DNA from: Sapientia aquatica
GTDB lineage: Bacteria; Pseudomonadota; Gammaproteobacteria; Burkholderiales; Burkholderiaceae_D
Assembly: GCF_004358105.1 (NCBI RefSeq)
Contig: NZ_SMYL01000006.1
Coordinates: 124,001 to 188,000 of the forward strand
Direction of reading: 5' to 3'
DNA: 64,000 bases
The notes under the pieces are model-generated. The model worked only from the letters and a program-made list of their open reading frames with translations. It searched no databases and was not told the DNA's origin. Both the position numbers and the translations under genes were made by a program. Numbering within the stretch: position 1 is the stretch's first letter; every line of letters starts with the position of its first letter. Below, piece after piece: positions 43,980 through 55,328 of this stretch.

Positions 43980-46817
43980 TTAGGCTGCTGGTAACTTAGC
44001 AAACTGTTCGCGCAGCTTATCTAATGTAGCGGAGAAGTTTGCCACTCTTTCTTTCTCTTGCGCGACAACCTGAGCAGGTGCTCTAGCTACAAAACCTTCG
44101 TTACCGAGTTTGGCTTGCGCTTTGTTGATCTCGGTTTCTAGGCGCGTCATTTCTTTGGTCAAACGCTCGCGCTCAGCGGCCACGTCGATTTCCACCTTGA
44201 GCATTAACTTCGTTTCGCCCACGATAGACACTGGCGCTGGCGATTCTGGCAGCGCGTCTAAGACATGCACCTCAGACAATTTCGCCAAAGCTTGCAGATA
44301 CGGCGCATAGGCTTGCAAACGCGCTTTTTCTTCTGCGCTGACCGCTTGCAGCAACAATGGCACGCGCTGCGCTGGGGATAATTGCATTTCACCGCGCAGA
44401 TTACGGCACGAATCGGTCAGCGTTTTTAAGGTGTTCATCCAAGCTTCAGCGTCGGTATCCAATTTATCCAAATTCGCAATCGGATACGGTTGCAACATAA
44501 TCGTGTCGCCCGCCGGATTCAGTTTGTGGTTAGCTAACGGCGCAACGGTCTGCCACAAGGATTCAGTAATGAACGGAATAATCGGGTGGGCCAAACGCAG
44601 TATCGTTTCTAACACGCGTAGCAGGGTGCGGCGAGTGGCGCGTTGTTGCGCGTCGGTGCCGTGTTGCATTTGTACTTTGGCGACTTCCAAGTACCAATCG
44701 CAATATTCATCCCACACGAATTGATAAATGCTCGCGGCGATATTATCAAAACGGTAGTCAGCAAAGCCTTTGGCGATGTCTTCTTCGGTGCGCTGCAAGA
44801 TCGACACAATCCAACGATCGGCTTGCGAGAAATCCAAATATTCTGGTTTGCAGATGCCGTCAATATGGCTGTCGAAACCGCAGTCTTTGCCTTCCACATT
44901 CATCAGCACAAAGCGCGTCGCGTTCCACAATTTATTGCAGAAATTACGGTAACCTTCGCAGCGGCCCAAATCGAAGTTGATATTGCGACCGAGTGAGGCA
45001 TAACTCGCCATCGTAAAGCGCAGCGCGTCGGTGCCATAGGCTTGAATACCATCGGCAAATTCTTTACGCGTGGCTTTGCTGATTTTTTCTGCGTCTTTGG
45101 GATTCATCAAACCGGTGGTACGCTTAGCAACCAATTCTTCCACGCCGATACCGTCGATCAAATCAATCGGATCAAGCGTGTTGCCTTTGGATTTCGACAT
45201 CTTCTGACCGCTCGAGTCGCGCACCAACCCATGCACATACACGGTATGGAACGGCACTTTGCCGGTAAAGTGCGCGGTCATCATGACCATACGCGCCACC
45301 CAGAAGAAAATAATATCAAAGCCGGTCACTAACACGGACGACGGCAAGAAGGCTTTTAAATCTGGCGTTTCTTCCGGCCAGCCCATGGTCGAAAACGGCA
45401 CCAAGGCTGACGAGAACCAGGTATCAAGCACGTCTTCATCGCGCTTTAATGCGCCGCTGTAGCCCGCTTTGTCGGCCTTCGCTTTTGCTTCGGCTTCGCT
45501 GGTTGCGACAAAAATTTCGCCGTTCTCGCCGTACCACGCAGGGATTTGATGACCCCACCACAATTGCCGCGAGATACACCAATCTTGGATATTGCCCAGC
45601 CATTGGTTGTAGGTCGTGCTCCAGTTTTCTGGCACAAACTTGATTTCACCATTGGCGACTTTTTCCAGCGCGACTTCGGCAATCGATTTGCCGGGGAAGA
45701 ACGTGCCCTCCGGCGCAGGTTTGCTCATCGCCATAAACCATTGATCGGTCAACATCGGCTCAATCACCACGCCGGTGCGGTCGCCGCGCGGCACCATGAG
45801 CTTATGCGGCTTCACCGATTCCAACAAACCTTGCGCGTCCAGATCGGCCACCATTTTTTTACGGGCGACGAAACGATCTAAACCGCGATACGCTTCTGGC
45901 GCATCGTCCACAATCTTGGCATCCAACGTCAGGATGCTAATCATGGCTAACTTGTGACGCTGACCCACCGCGTAATCGTTAAAGTCATGCGCGGGCGTGA
46001 TTTTTACGCAACCGGTACCAAACGCTTTATCGACGTATTCATCGGCAATCACCGGAATTTGGCGATTGGTCAGCGGCAGATTGAGCAACTTGCCAACCAA
46101 GTGGGTATAACGTTCATCGCTCGGATCAACCGCCACCGCCACGTCGCCCAGCAGAGTTTCTGGGCGCGTCGTGGCAACAGTCAAAAAGCCAGAACCGTCT
46201 GCAAACGGATAACGGATATGCCACATCGAGCCGTCTTCTTCTTCCGACACCACTTCTAAATCGGACACGGCTGTACCTAATACTGGGTCCCAGTTCACCA
46301 AACGTTTGCCACGGTAAATTAAGCCTTGCTCATACAGACGCGAAAACACTTCGGTCACGACTTTAGAACGCGGTGCGTCCATCGTGAAATATTCACGCGC
46401 CCAGTCGGCGGACGTGCCCAAACGGCGCATTTGGCCGGTAATGGTGGAGCCGGATTTTTCTTTCCATTCCCAGACTTTTTCGACGAACTTTTCGCGGCCT
46501 AAATCGTGACGTGAAATCTTTTGCGCATCCAATTGACGCTCAACCACGATTTGGGTGGCGATACCGGCATGATCCGTCCCGGGCACCCAAGAAGTGTTAA
46601 AACCACGCATCCGATAATAACGCGCCAAACCGTCCATGATGGTTTGATTGAACGCATGTCCCATGTGCAGCGTACCGGTGACGTTAGGCGGTGGTAATTG
46701 GATGCAGAACGATGGCTGATTGGCATCCATGGAAGCCGCGAAATAACCGCGTTGCTCCCATTCGTTACGCCAGATTTTTTCGATTTCGGCGGGCTCAAAA
46801 GACTTTGCTAATTCCAT
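43980..46817 (-). CDS. valS: Valyl-tRNA synthetase
   Basis: 945-residue class Ia synthetase that charges tRNA-Val. The HIGH motif appears as HMGH (51-54) in [12 protein letters not shown], the CP1 editing domain carries [15 protein letters not shown], and KMSKS lies at about 539-543. The C-terminal tRNA-binding coiled coil is seen in [22 protein letters not shown]. Length is standard. No T-box is seen, as expected in proteobacteria. A TATAAT element on the minus strand (46853-46858) lies 36 bases before the ATG. Confidence 0.97.
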   Translation of the reverse strand: MELAKSFEPAEIEKIWRNEWEQRGYFAASMDANQPSFCIQLPPPNVTGTLHMGHAFNQTIMDGLARYYRMRGFNTSWVPGTDHAGIATQIVVERQLDAQKISRHDLGREKFVEKVWEWKEKSGSTITGQMRRLGTSADWAREYFTMDAPRSKVVTEVFSRLYEQGLIYRGKRLVNWDPVLGTAVSDLEVVSEEEDGSMWHIRYPFADGSGFLTVATTRPETLLGDVAVAVDPSDERYTHLVGKLLNLPLTNRQIPVIADEYVDKAFGTGCVKITPAHDFNDYAVGQRHKLAMISILTLDAKIVDDAPEAYRGLDRFVARKKMVADLDAQGLLESVKPHKLMVPRGDRTGVVIEPMLTDQWFMAMSKPAPEGTFFPGKSIAEVALEKVANGEIKFVPENWSTTYNQWLGNIQDWCISRQLWWGHQIPAWYGENGEIFVATSEAEAKAKADKAGYSGALKRDEDVLDTWFSSALVPFSTMGWPEETPDLKAFLPSSVLVTGFDIIFFWVARMVMMTAHFTGKVPFHTVYVHGLVRDSSGQKMSKSKGNTLDPIDLIDGIGVEELVAKRTTGLMNPKDAEKISKATRKEFADGIQAYGTDALRFTMASYASLGRNINFDLGRCEGYRNFCNKLWNATRFVLMNVEGKDCGFDSHIDGICKPEYLDFSQADRWIVSILQRTEEDIAKGFADYRFDNIAASIYQFVWDEYCDWYLEVAKVQMQHGTDAQQRATRRTLLRVLETILRLAHPIIPFITESLWQTVAPLANHKLNPAGDTIMLQPYPIANLDKLDTDAEAWMNTLKTLTDSCRNLRGEMQLSPAQRVPLLLQAVSAEEKARLQAYAPYLQALAKLSEVHVLDALPESPAPVSIVGETKLMLKVEIDVAAERERLTKEMTRLETEINKAQAKLGNEGFVARAPAQVVAQEKERVANFSATLDKLREQFAKLPAA

Positions 46818-47372
46818 GATATTTATAGTATTGATTGAAAACAGAAGGGCAGATTATAAAGCGGTAATGGGGGATTTAGTGCTGTTCTGTTCAGATTACT
46901 GGGCTAGCTTGCAATGATTGCTGCGCCTTGCATCCTAGCGCGCTTGATGCACAAACGATAACTTAGCTAACGATTTTGAAAAGCAATGTGAAAATAGATG
47001 TTATTTTCATCATTTAATGGACATTTTGCACGGGTAAAATCACGCATCAGCGCGCTTTAATCAGCTGGTTAAGCGCTGCTCTGATACAATGTTGCCGCTC
47101 AATTAGGGGAATTCTCACTACAACATTGAACCCAGCTGATCGCTACACCGCAGCACGCGCGATTAGTCGGCACATTTCAGTAATAGCAATAAAAATCAGC
47201 ACTCTGCACGACGAATATCAGCAGCATCCCCAGCGATTTCCGAGCATTGAGCCCAGCAAGCCGAACACCCAGCGCCACGAAGCCGATAATTAACTTTCAT
47301 GCATTGCAAACCGGATGCAGCAAGCCCATATAAGCAATCCTTGGCACTCAACCACCATCACACATACATATT
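46818..47372. other. Divergent region between valS and slyD
   Basis: 555 bases. On the left, the minus-strand TATAAT at 46853-46858 is the likely valS promoter. On the right, an extended -10 (TGATACAAT, 47082-47090) directs transcription towards slyD, leaving a leader of about 275 bases before the slyD ATG. The leader holds one short open frame (reported separately) and no recognised riboswitch. slyD has no clear Shine-Dalgarno site. Confidence 0.5.
47126..47293 (+). CDS. Possible small protein in the slyD leader
   Basis: A 55-codon frame opens at TTG 47126 (NPADRYTAARAISRHISV) and ends at TAA 47291-47293, eighty bases before slyD. It lies just downstream of the likely slyD promoter. Its ribosome site is poor: AGGGGA lies about 14 bases before the TTG. 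No homologue is recognised. It may be a leader peptide or a chance frame. Confidence 0.2.
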   Translation: MNPADRYTAARAISRHISVIAIKISTLHDEYQQHPQRFPSIEPSKPNTQRHEADN

Positions 47373-47864
47373 ATGAAAATCTCTCAAGACACCGTTGTCA
47401 GCTTAAATTACCGCATGTTCGACAGCAACAACCAGCTAATCGATGAAAATCAAGAACCTATCGTGTATTTGCACGGCGGTTACGACAATATTTTGCCGCC
47501 AGTAGAAGCTGCATTAGAAGGCCATGCGGTTGGTGATTCTATCTCGGTTTCCATGTCACCCGACGAAGCCTTTGGCGAAATCGAAGAGAGCTTGGTACGC
47601 GAAGAAGACGTCGGCCTGTTCCCGCAAGATATCGAAGTCGGCATGATGTTTGAAACCCGCGATCCAGATACCGGCGAAGCGCATCAATTCCGTGTCACCA
47701 ATATCGATGCAGGCAAAGTCACCGTCGATGGCAATCATCCCTTGGCTGGCATGTCGTTGAAGTTTGAAGCGACTGTATTAGAAGTGCGCGCCGCATCGGA
47801 CGAAGAAATCGCTCACGGCCACGTGCACGGCGCTCACGGTCACGACCACGGCCATGACCATTAA
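47373..47864 (+). CDS. slyD: SlyD-type FKBP peptidyl-prolyl isomerase
   Basis: 163 residues. The FKBP core (TVVSLNYRMFDSN, YLHGGYDNILPPVEAALEGH, VSMSPDEAFGE) is split by the insert-in-flap chaperone domain (about 70-125) and closes with HPLAGMSLKFEATVLEV. The C-terminal tail (GHVHGAHGHDHGHDH) is histidine-rich and metal-binding, as in SlyD proteins that also serve nickel handling. It isomerises X-Pro bonds and aids folding in the cytoplasm. It overlaps the following J-domain gene by 11 bases. No clear ribosome site precedes it. Confidence 0.95.
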   Translation: MKISQDTVVSLNYRMFDSNNQLIDENQEPIVYLHGGYDNILPPVEAALEGHAVGDSISVSMSPDEAFGEIEESLVREEDVGLFPQDIEVGMMFETRDPDTGEAHQFRVTNIDAGKVTVDGNHPLAGMSLKFEATVLEVRAASDEEIAHGHVHGAHGHDHGHDH

Positions 47865-48141
47865 TAAAGACTTGTACGCCGTTCTAGGCTTAGCCAGCAC
47901 GGCGTCGGCTGACGAGATTAAAAAAGCGTTCCGTGCCAAAGCATCGGAGTTTCATCCGGATCGCAACACGTCAGAACTCGCCCCTGCGAAATTCAGGGAA
48001 GTCAGAGAAGCCTATGAGGTGCTCTCTGACCCGGTTGCGCGCGCCAATTACGACGATAATCGACGCCGCAATCTGCTCGAAACGCCGCTGGAAACAGCGC
48101 AAGAAATTTGGTCCACCTATGTATCTGGAGTATTACATTGA
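47854..48141 (+). CDS. Short J-domain (DnaJ-like) co-chaperone
   Basis: 95 residues, nearly all J domain: DLYAVLGLASTASADEIKKAFRAKA, the HPD motif at residues 34-36 (EFHPDRN), and REAYEVLSDPVARANYDDN. It lacks the glycine-rich, zinc and C-terminal domains of DnaJ, so it is a type III J protein that should stimulate an Hsp70 and recruit it to a specific client. It overlaps slyD by 11 bases and the next gene by four, so its partner is probably encoded in this operon. Confidence 0.9.
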   Translation: MTINKDLYAVLGLASTASADEIKKAFRAKASEFHPDRNTSELAPAKFREVREAYEVLSDPVARANYDDNRRRNLLETPLETAQEIWSTYVSGVLH

Positions 48142-48761
48142 AATTATCACGTTATTTCGCGAACTTAACCTCGTCTTACAATGCTGAATTAGACGATTTG
48201 CGCACCGATTCCGAAGGCAATAATGTGCTCAAAGCGCGTCTGGCAAAAAAGCGCGAACAAGTTCCGCAATTACTCATGATGATGTCGTCCGCACCTGAAA
48301 TGGTGGCCGTGGCTTTTCATGGCGGCTTCTTTTTTAAAAACGTGATGGTGCTGGAATCGCTGGTTACGCGCGAAGCGAATAAATTCCCAAGTTGGGAAAC
48401 CTTAAAGAAAGCCATCATCATTGAACCGTGGGCGCAAGCGCTGGTAAATACCGTGCTGACCGATCCCGATGGCGAGCATTTTTTGATTACTACTGCCGGT
48501 TTGGAATACCTCAACCGCAGCAATAAATCGCGCACAGTCCATCCGTCCAACGCAGACGAAATCGCCTCTGACGAAGAACGTCAACAGCGCGACGATGACG
48601 ATGCAGAATACGCGACCGAAGAAGGTCACGATGACGACAATAACGATGCCTATTTAAACTCGGATGATCGCGTCGCGGACGAAGGTGAAACCACCGAATA
48701 CGATTTAGATCGCGCTGGTGCTGATTGGCTGGCCGAACAAGGCTTTGATCGCAAAGAGTAA
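48138..48761 (+). CDS. Unknown protein with acidic C-terminus (chaperone operon)
   Basis: 207 residues starting at TTG 48138, which overlaps the J-protein stop (TTGA) and has GGAG seven bases upstream. A longer frame has no ribosome site. The N-terminal two thirds are helical with MMMSSAPEMVAVAFHGGFFF and LITTAGLEYLNRS. The last 60 residues are very rich in Asp and Glu (DDDDAEYATEEGHDDDNND), a disordered acidic tail. I recognise no family. The position after SlyD and a J protein suggests a client, adaptor or cofactor of this chaperone group. Confidence 0.75.
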   Translation: MKLSRYFANLTSSYNAELDDLRTDSEGNNVLKARLAKKREQVPQLLMMMSSAPEMVAVAFHGGFFFKNVMVLESLVTREANKFPSWETLKKAIIIEPWAQALVNTVLTDPDGEHFLITTAGLEYLNRSNKSRTVHPSNADEIASDEERQQRDDDDAEYATEEGHDDDNNDAYLNSDDRVADEGETTEYDLDRAGADWLAEQGFDRKE

Positions 48762-48822
48762 TTTTTAGCTGGTCTTCGGCTTATTTATTCATCCAAATTA
48801 CATTCGCAAGCAAAAGGAAATT

Positions 48823-49593
48823 ATGAGCGTACCTGCATTAATACAAGCACAAAACTTGATTAAATCTGGCGATATCGTTGGCGCAGAACATGCATTAGCC
48901 ACCTTAGCAGAAACCGAAGGCGATCACGCTTTAGTGGTCGCTTTGGATCAATTTCCGCCTAAGGATTTGCTCGCCATTATTCGCGAATACGACACCTCCA
49001 AAGAATCGCTGGTCAATTTATTGGTCACGCCAGAACAGTTCGCGCAAGCGGTGGTTTTGGAAAAGCGCTACGGCGACTTAAGCCATGAACAATTGCGCGG
49101 CATGATTAATTCGGTGATCTTCCGCGAAGGCGCTGATCCGTCTGAATTCCTGTACGCGATTAGCGAAGTCGAAGGCGGCTACGAAGCATTGACCGACTAT
49201 TTAGCCGAGCGTACCGAACGGATCGAATGTTTTTATCGCTATGCCACGTTCGATTTATTTGAATACAGCGACGAAGCCAAAACCCAAGCGATAGACGACG
49301 ATTTACTAAACCTAACACGCGACAACGAGCCGCAATCGTCACCGCTCGATATGTCCAATTTTGAAGATCACGATTGGATGGAAGTCACGACCATTTTGCG
49401 CTACCAGCATCCCGATATTTTCCGCGAAGTGCTTTTAAAGTTGCGCGCTCGTTTGAAGAAAGAAAATGCTGCTCACGATGCGTTTATGGATAGCATTGAA
49501 GAGTTGCCAGAAGGCGTGTTGGATAACGACAAGCCAATGCCAAGCAATGACCGTCCTGATTTTGAAGGTCTGCAAGAAGAATCAGCGCTGTAA
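48823..49593 (+). CDS. Unknown helical protein (chaperone operon)
   Basis: 256 residues with AAGGAAA before the ATG, 61 bases after the acidic-tail gene. It is predicted soluble and mostly alpha-helical, with short repeat-like helix pairs (LIKSGDIVGAEHALATLAE, then LVVALDQFPPKDLLAIIREYD, then LVNLLVTPEQFAQAVVLEKRYGD). This resembles a repeat scaffold, but I cannot name a family. The C-terminal 40 residues are acidic and low in structure. No enzyme motif or membrane segment is visible. Confidence 0.78.
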   Translation: MSVPALIQAQNLIKSGDIVGAEHALATLAETEGDHALVVALDQFPPKDLLAIIREYDTSKESLVNLLVTPEQFAQAVVLEKRYGDLSHEQLRGMINSVIFREGADPSEFLYAISEVEGGYEALTDYLAERTERIECFYRYATFDLFEYSDEAKTQAIDDDLLNLTRDNEPQSSPLDMSNFEDHDWMEVTTILRYQHPDIFREVLLKLRARLKKENAAHDAFMDSIEELPEGVLDNDKPMPSNDRPDFEGLQEESAL

Positions 49594-49598
49594 TCACA

Positions 49599-50843
49599 AT
49601 GACTTCTGCACAAAGCACCTCAGCGGCGAGCGACGATTTTCAACTAGCCACGTTTGAAGATCGTCCGTTTTTTGAAAAAGCCCTGCGCCACGGCGTACAG
49701 CACAAGATCATCAGCCCAGAAAAGCTCGCCGCCATCGACATCGAGGCGCCCAAAGGCATCGTGCAAATTGCGACAGCCTTCGGCAGCCCCTACTTGCGCG
49801 CTGAGCTAGAAACCGCGCGTAATCGCATCGTAAATTTGGTCAGTTTGTATTTGTCGGAAACGACCAATCACGATCTCGACAAAGCGGCCCGTTTAATCCG
49901 CGACAATACGTTTTTAACTTTGTCGCGCGGTGGCTCAGGCTTGCTCAAAGAATTGTTTGCGCTGCCGGAATACCCAATTCTGGGGCCTTACGATCATGGC
50001 CGCGTGGAAGATTTTTTAGAGTTTTGGTCGCGTAAAAAATCGTTCGACGATTACCGCAACACCAAACGCCAACGTTTGTTAAATCAGACTGAAATCAAAC
50101 TAGCCAAAAAATTCGGCAGCAGCTTAAGCCTGCCCAGCTCGATCTATCAAGAACAGCATTGCGAAGCCGACGCTTTAATCCGCAGCGCTTTGTTACTCGG
50201 TTTGCAAAAAACCACCGCAAAAAATCCGGGTCTGACCGAATGTTTTAACCAAATTGAATTCGCCAAACTGCTGGATAGCTTACGTAAAAAAGGCGTCGCG
50301 AAAAAGCTCACAATTTCTATCGCGCTCACTGAAGAAGAATTGAGCTTGGTGCAGCATCTGCAGCACGACATGGTGGAACATGATTTACCTAAAATTGCCG
50401 ATACCAACCTGCCGCTCGATCAGTTAATTAACCAGCTCAAAAACCGCTACTTCATCCGCGACCATGAGATAGACGACAGCGCCAGTTATGACGCCTTGGT
50501 ATCCAAAGAATGGAGCAAGTACACCAAGGGCAAAAACGATATTGATGCGATTTTGACCTTACTGTTATGCATCGCCGCGCAAGTGCCGGGCAAAGTCAGC
50601 TTGACCGAATCGGCGGCAAAGACCTTGATTAAAAAAGTACGCAAAGAAGGCTTCCAACCCGAATTAGCCACGCAGTTTGTGCAGCAACACGCGCCGCATG
50701 AAAAGCAAGAAAGCCTGCTCGAAGATTGGGACGATTTTTGCGAACAAGCCAATCTGTATCTGCTCGACGATTGGGATAATGAATTACGCGGAGCGTTGAA
50801 TTTCTTGCATGAAAATTGTTACGTCGAGCGCAGCAAAAAATAA
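49599..50843 (+). CDS. Unknown helical protein, large (chaperone operon)
   Basis: 414 residues, starting five bases after the previous stop. It is a soluble alpha-helical protein rich in Leu, Lys, Asp and Glu, with no signal peptide and no recognised domain. Text such as PFFEKALRHGVQHKIISPEKLAAIDIEAPKG, LAKKFGSSLSLPSSIY and ALNFLHENCYVERS gives no catalytic signature. A gap of five bases ties it to the preceding gene. It ends the operon about 75 bases before the thiC promoter. Codon use looks like that of its neighbours, so transfer is not evident. Confidence 0.78.
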   Translation: MTSAQSTSAASDDFQLATFEDRPFFEKALRHGVQHKIISPEKLAAIDIEAPKGIVQIATAFGSPYLRAELETARNRIVNLVSLYLSETTNHDLDKAARLIRDNTFLTLSRGGSGLLKELFALPEYPILGPYDHGRVEDFLEFWSRKKSFDDYRNTKRQRLLNQTEIKLAKKFGSSLSLPSSIYQEQHCEADALIRSALLLGLQKTTAKNPGLTECFNQIEFAKLLDSLRKKGVAKKLTISIALTEEELSLVQHLQHDMVEHDLPKIADTNLPLDQLINQLKNRYFIRDHEIDDSASYDALVSKEWSKYTKGKNDIDAILTLLLCIAAQVPGKVSLTESAAKTLIKKVRKEGFQPELATQFVQQHAPHEKQESLLEDWDDFCEQANLYLLDDWDNELRGALNFLHENCYVERSKK

Positions 50844-50918
50844 CAATGTGCCAAGCCTGTTTTATGCGATTGTGATTGGATTGCACAAGTGATCCAACCA
50901 CGCAACGCCATTGTTGAT

Positions 50919-50924
50919 TATAAT
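50919..50924 (+). promoter_or_regulatory. -10 element of the thiamin operon
   Basis: A perfect TATAAT at 50919-50924 places transcription start near 50931, about 25 bases before the TPP riboswitch. No convincing -35 hexamer is seen. Confidence 0.5.
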
Positions 50925-50955
50925 TGCGGCTTACTTGATTAAAGTCGTATCACCG

Positions 50956-53052
<2,097 letters not shown>

Positions 53053-53073
53053 TCACGACAACGCGAGCAAGCT

Positions 53074-53274
53074 ATGGAAATCACCTTAAACGGTGCGGCA
53101 CATCCGTTAGAGGATGGGCAGTCGGTGGCGGATTTGGTGGCAGCGCTCAATTTATCGCAACAGGCCATCGCCGTTGCGGTAAATCGTAGCATCGTCACGC
53201 GCAACCGCTGGGCGGAACATCAATTGCAGCAGTACGATCAAGTCGATGTTGTGCGTGCCATTGGTGGCGGTTAA
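53074..53274 (+). CDS. thiS: Sulfur carrier protein ThiS
   Basis: 66-residue ubiquitin-like protein ending in GlyGly (AIGGG), the tail that becomes the thiocarboxylate donating sulfur to the thiazole ring. The fold starts MEITLNGAAHPLEDGQSV and has VAVNRSIVTRNRW. It lies 21 bases after thiC and is followed by a hairpin and thiG. ThiF, which would activate it, is not in the window. Confidence 0.93.
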   Translation: MEITLNGAAHPLEDGQSVADLVAALNLSQQAIAVAVNRSIVTRNRWAEHQLQQYDQVDVVRAIGGG

Positions 53275-53285
53275 TAACTTAGTCG

Positions 53286-53310
53286 GCGGCTCAGGTTTGT
53301 CCTGAGTCGC
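53286..53310 (+). other. Hairpin between thiS and thiG
   Basis: GCGGCTCAGG (53286-53295) pairs with CCTGAGTCGC (53301-53310) around a TTTGT loop, a ten-base-pair stem with one G-T pair. It has no T-tract, so it is probably an mRNA processing or stability element within the 148-base thiS-thiG gap rather than a terminator. Confidence 0.5.
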
Positions 53311-53422
53311 GTCCGATTCAAGGCAAGCGATCGCACCACTAACGCTCCAATTGAGCTGCTCCGGGTTCACACCGAAGTCACCTGAGCCACATCACCGTTG
53401 TTTAATGTCGAATGGAATCAAG

Positions 53423-54235
53423 ATGTCACAACACACAGACAGCAACACCACCCACAGCGATAAAAGCTTCACCATCGCTGGCAAAACTTATTCATCGCGC
53501 CTGTTAGTAGGTAGCGGTAAATACAAGGATTTAGAACAAACCCGCTTGGCGACCGAAGCCAGTGGTGCCGATATTATTACCGTCGCCATTCGTCGGGTAA
53601 ATATCGGTCAAGACCCGAATGCCCCAAGTTTATTGGACGCCGTTCCTCCTTCGCGCTACACCATTCTGCCTAACTCCGCCGGATGCTATAACGCCAAAGA
53701 CGCGGTCTATACATTGCAACTCGGTCGCGAATTATTGGGCGGACATAAGCTGTGTAAATTGGAAGTTCTAGGCGACGAAAAAAGCTTATTCCCCAACATG
53801 CCAGAAACCCTGATCGCCGCGCAACAATTAGTCAACGACGGCTTCGACGTTATGGTCTATTGCAGCGACGATCCTATCCAAGCCAAGATGTTAGAGGACA
53901 TCGGCTGCGTGGCAGTCATGCCGCTGGCCTCCTTAATTGGCTCAGGCATGGGGATTTTGAATCCGTGGAATTTATCCTTAATCATCGAACGCGCCAACGT
54001 GCCTGTGCTGGTCGATGCTGGAGTAGGCACCGCGTCGGATGCGGCAATTGCGATGGAATTAGGCTGCGACGGTGTGTTGATGAATACCGCGATTGCCGGG
54101 GCCCACGACCCAATCCGCATGGCGCGCGCAATGCGTTTGGCGGTTGAGGCTGGGCGGGAAGCTTATTTGGCGGGGCGGATTGCGAAGCGATTTGCAGCGT
54201 CGCCCTCCTCACCTATGGCTGGGCGGGTGATTTAA
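53423..54235 (+). CDS. thiG: Thiazole synthase ThiG
   Basis: 270 residues from the ATG at 53423 (GGAA upstream); ATG at 53405 is a possible alternative. ThiG forms the thiazole phosphate ring from deoxyxylulose phosphate, ThiS thiocarboxylate and dehydroglycine. The TIM-barrel landmarks are [79 protein letters not shown], the imine lysine region, and [25 protein letters not shown]. Length is normal for the family. Confidence 0.96.
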   Translation: MSQHTDSNTTHSDKSFTIAGKTYSSRLLVGSGKYKDLEQTRLATEASGADIITVAIRRVNIGQDPNAPSLLDAVPPSRYTILPNSAGCYNAKDAVYTLQLGRELLGGHKLCKLEVLGDEKSLFPNMPETLIAAQQLVNDGFDVMVYCSDDPIQAKMLEDIGCVAVMPLASLIGSGMGILNPWNLSLIIERANVPVLVDAGVGTASDAAIAMELGCDGVLMNTAIAGAHDPIRMARAMRLAVEAGREAYLAGRIAKRFAASPSSPMAGRVI

Positions 54236-54442
54236 TTTTTTTGACCTAGGCGGAGCTTGTGGCCACTCTCAGCGTTTGTAGTTGGTTGTTAGGTTAATGT
54301 TGACGTGGCTTTTGATTTGCCCGCCACTCTATTTCGGCTGGAAATTTGGCTTAGAAATGGCTTAGCCATTCAAAAGCAACCCATACAAATTGCGACGATT
54401 ACAGCGCATTGCAGAATCAACACCGAATTTTAAATTCAGCCA

Positions 54443-54480
54443 TTAGTGCAAATTAGTGCAATGTAATGCAAATTAATGCT
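54443..54480 (+). repeat. Decamer tandem repeat upstream of thiD
   Basis: Four imperfect ten-base units (TTAGTGCAAA, TTAGTGCAAT, GTAATGCAAA, TTAATGCTGA) lie head to tail in the 276-base thiG-thiD gap, just before the thiD start. The ten-base period matches one DNA turn. Role unknown. The rest of this gap shows no gene, only the small palindrome AATGGCTTAGCCATT (54356-54370). Confidence 0.5.
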
Positions 54481-54511
54481 GACAATTAAAACCACTCATT
54501 CTCCAATTACT

Positions 54512-55300
54512 ATGACCACACCCTCCGTCCTCGTATTTGCCGGCAGCGACCCCAGCGGTGGCGCAGGTATCGCTGCCGATATCGAAGCCATTGCCGCTCA
54601 AGGCGCACATGCCTTGGCGATCATTACCGCCATTACTGTTCAGGACAATGACCAAGTGTTCGCGGTGCATCCGGTAGCAGCCGATTTAATCCTGCACCAA
54701 GCCCAAGTGCTGGCCGACAAAATCGCCATTAGTGCCATCAAAATCGGAATCATTGCCAGCAAAGCCAATGCAACGGCAATTGCGGATTGGATTACGCGCT
54801 ACAAAATTCAACACCCGACTTTGCCAGTGATTCTTGATCCAGTGTTAGCCAGCGGTCACGGTGATTCTTTGGCGGTCGAAGATCCGGTTGAGGCGCTTGC
54901 CCCGCTCTTATCGATCGCAACCTTGATCACACCGAATTTGCCTGAAGCGGCCAAACTCTGCCCTAAAGCGCGCTCACCTTTGCAACAAGCGCAGCGTTTG
55001 GTGGAATATGGCGCGGTCGATGTCTTGATCAAAGGCGGGCACGGCGACGATGAAACAATTACCAATAGCTGGTTCCATCAAGACGAGGGCGATGTGCAGG
55101 TTAAGCACAGTCAGTGGGAACGCTTGGACGGCGCTTTTCATGGCAGCGGCTGTACGTTAGCGTCGGCCATTGCGGGGCAACTGGCTTGCGGCAAACCGAT
55201 GCAGACTGCGATTGAATTTGGTTTGGCTTATTGTCACCAAACCCTAGAAAATGCCTACTCCATCGCACCAGGACAGATGATCCCGCAACGCCATCCTTAA
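54512..55300 (+). CDS. thiD: Hydroxymethylpyrimidine (phosphate) kinase ThiD
   Basis: 262 residues from the ATG at 54512; an ATG at 54476 would add 12 residues but has no better ribosome site. ThiD phosphorylates HMP and HMP phosphate. Ribokinase-fold features are SVLVFAGSDPSGGAGIAADI (start), AIITAITVQDN, ILDPVLASGHGD, TLITPNLPEAAKLC and the catalytic ERLDGAFHGSGCTLASAIAG. It may have its own promoter because of the large gap after thiG. thiE follows 28 bases later. Confidence 0.95.
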   Translation: MTTPSVLVFAGSDPSGGAGIAADIEAIAAQGAHALAIITAITVQDNDQVFAVHPVAADLILHQAQVLADKIAISAIKIGIIASKANATAIADWITRYKIQHPTLPVILDPVLASGHGDSLAVEDPVEALAPLLSIATLITPNLPEAAKLCPKARSPLQQAQRLVEYGAVDVLIKGGHGDDETITNSWFHQDEGDVQVKHSQWERLDGAFHGSGCTLASAIAGQLACGKPMQTAIEFGLAYCHQTLENAYSIAPGQMIPQRHP

Positions 55301-55328
55301 CCGATTCACTATTTTTCTGAAGCTCCCT

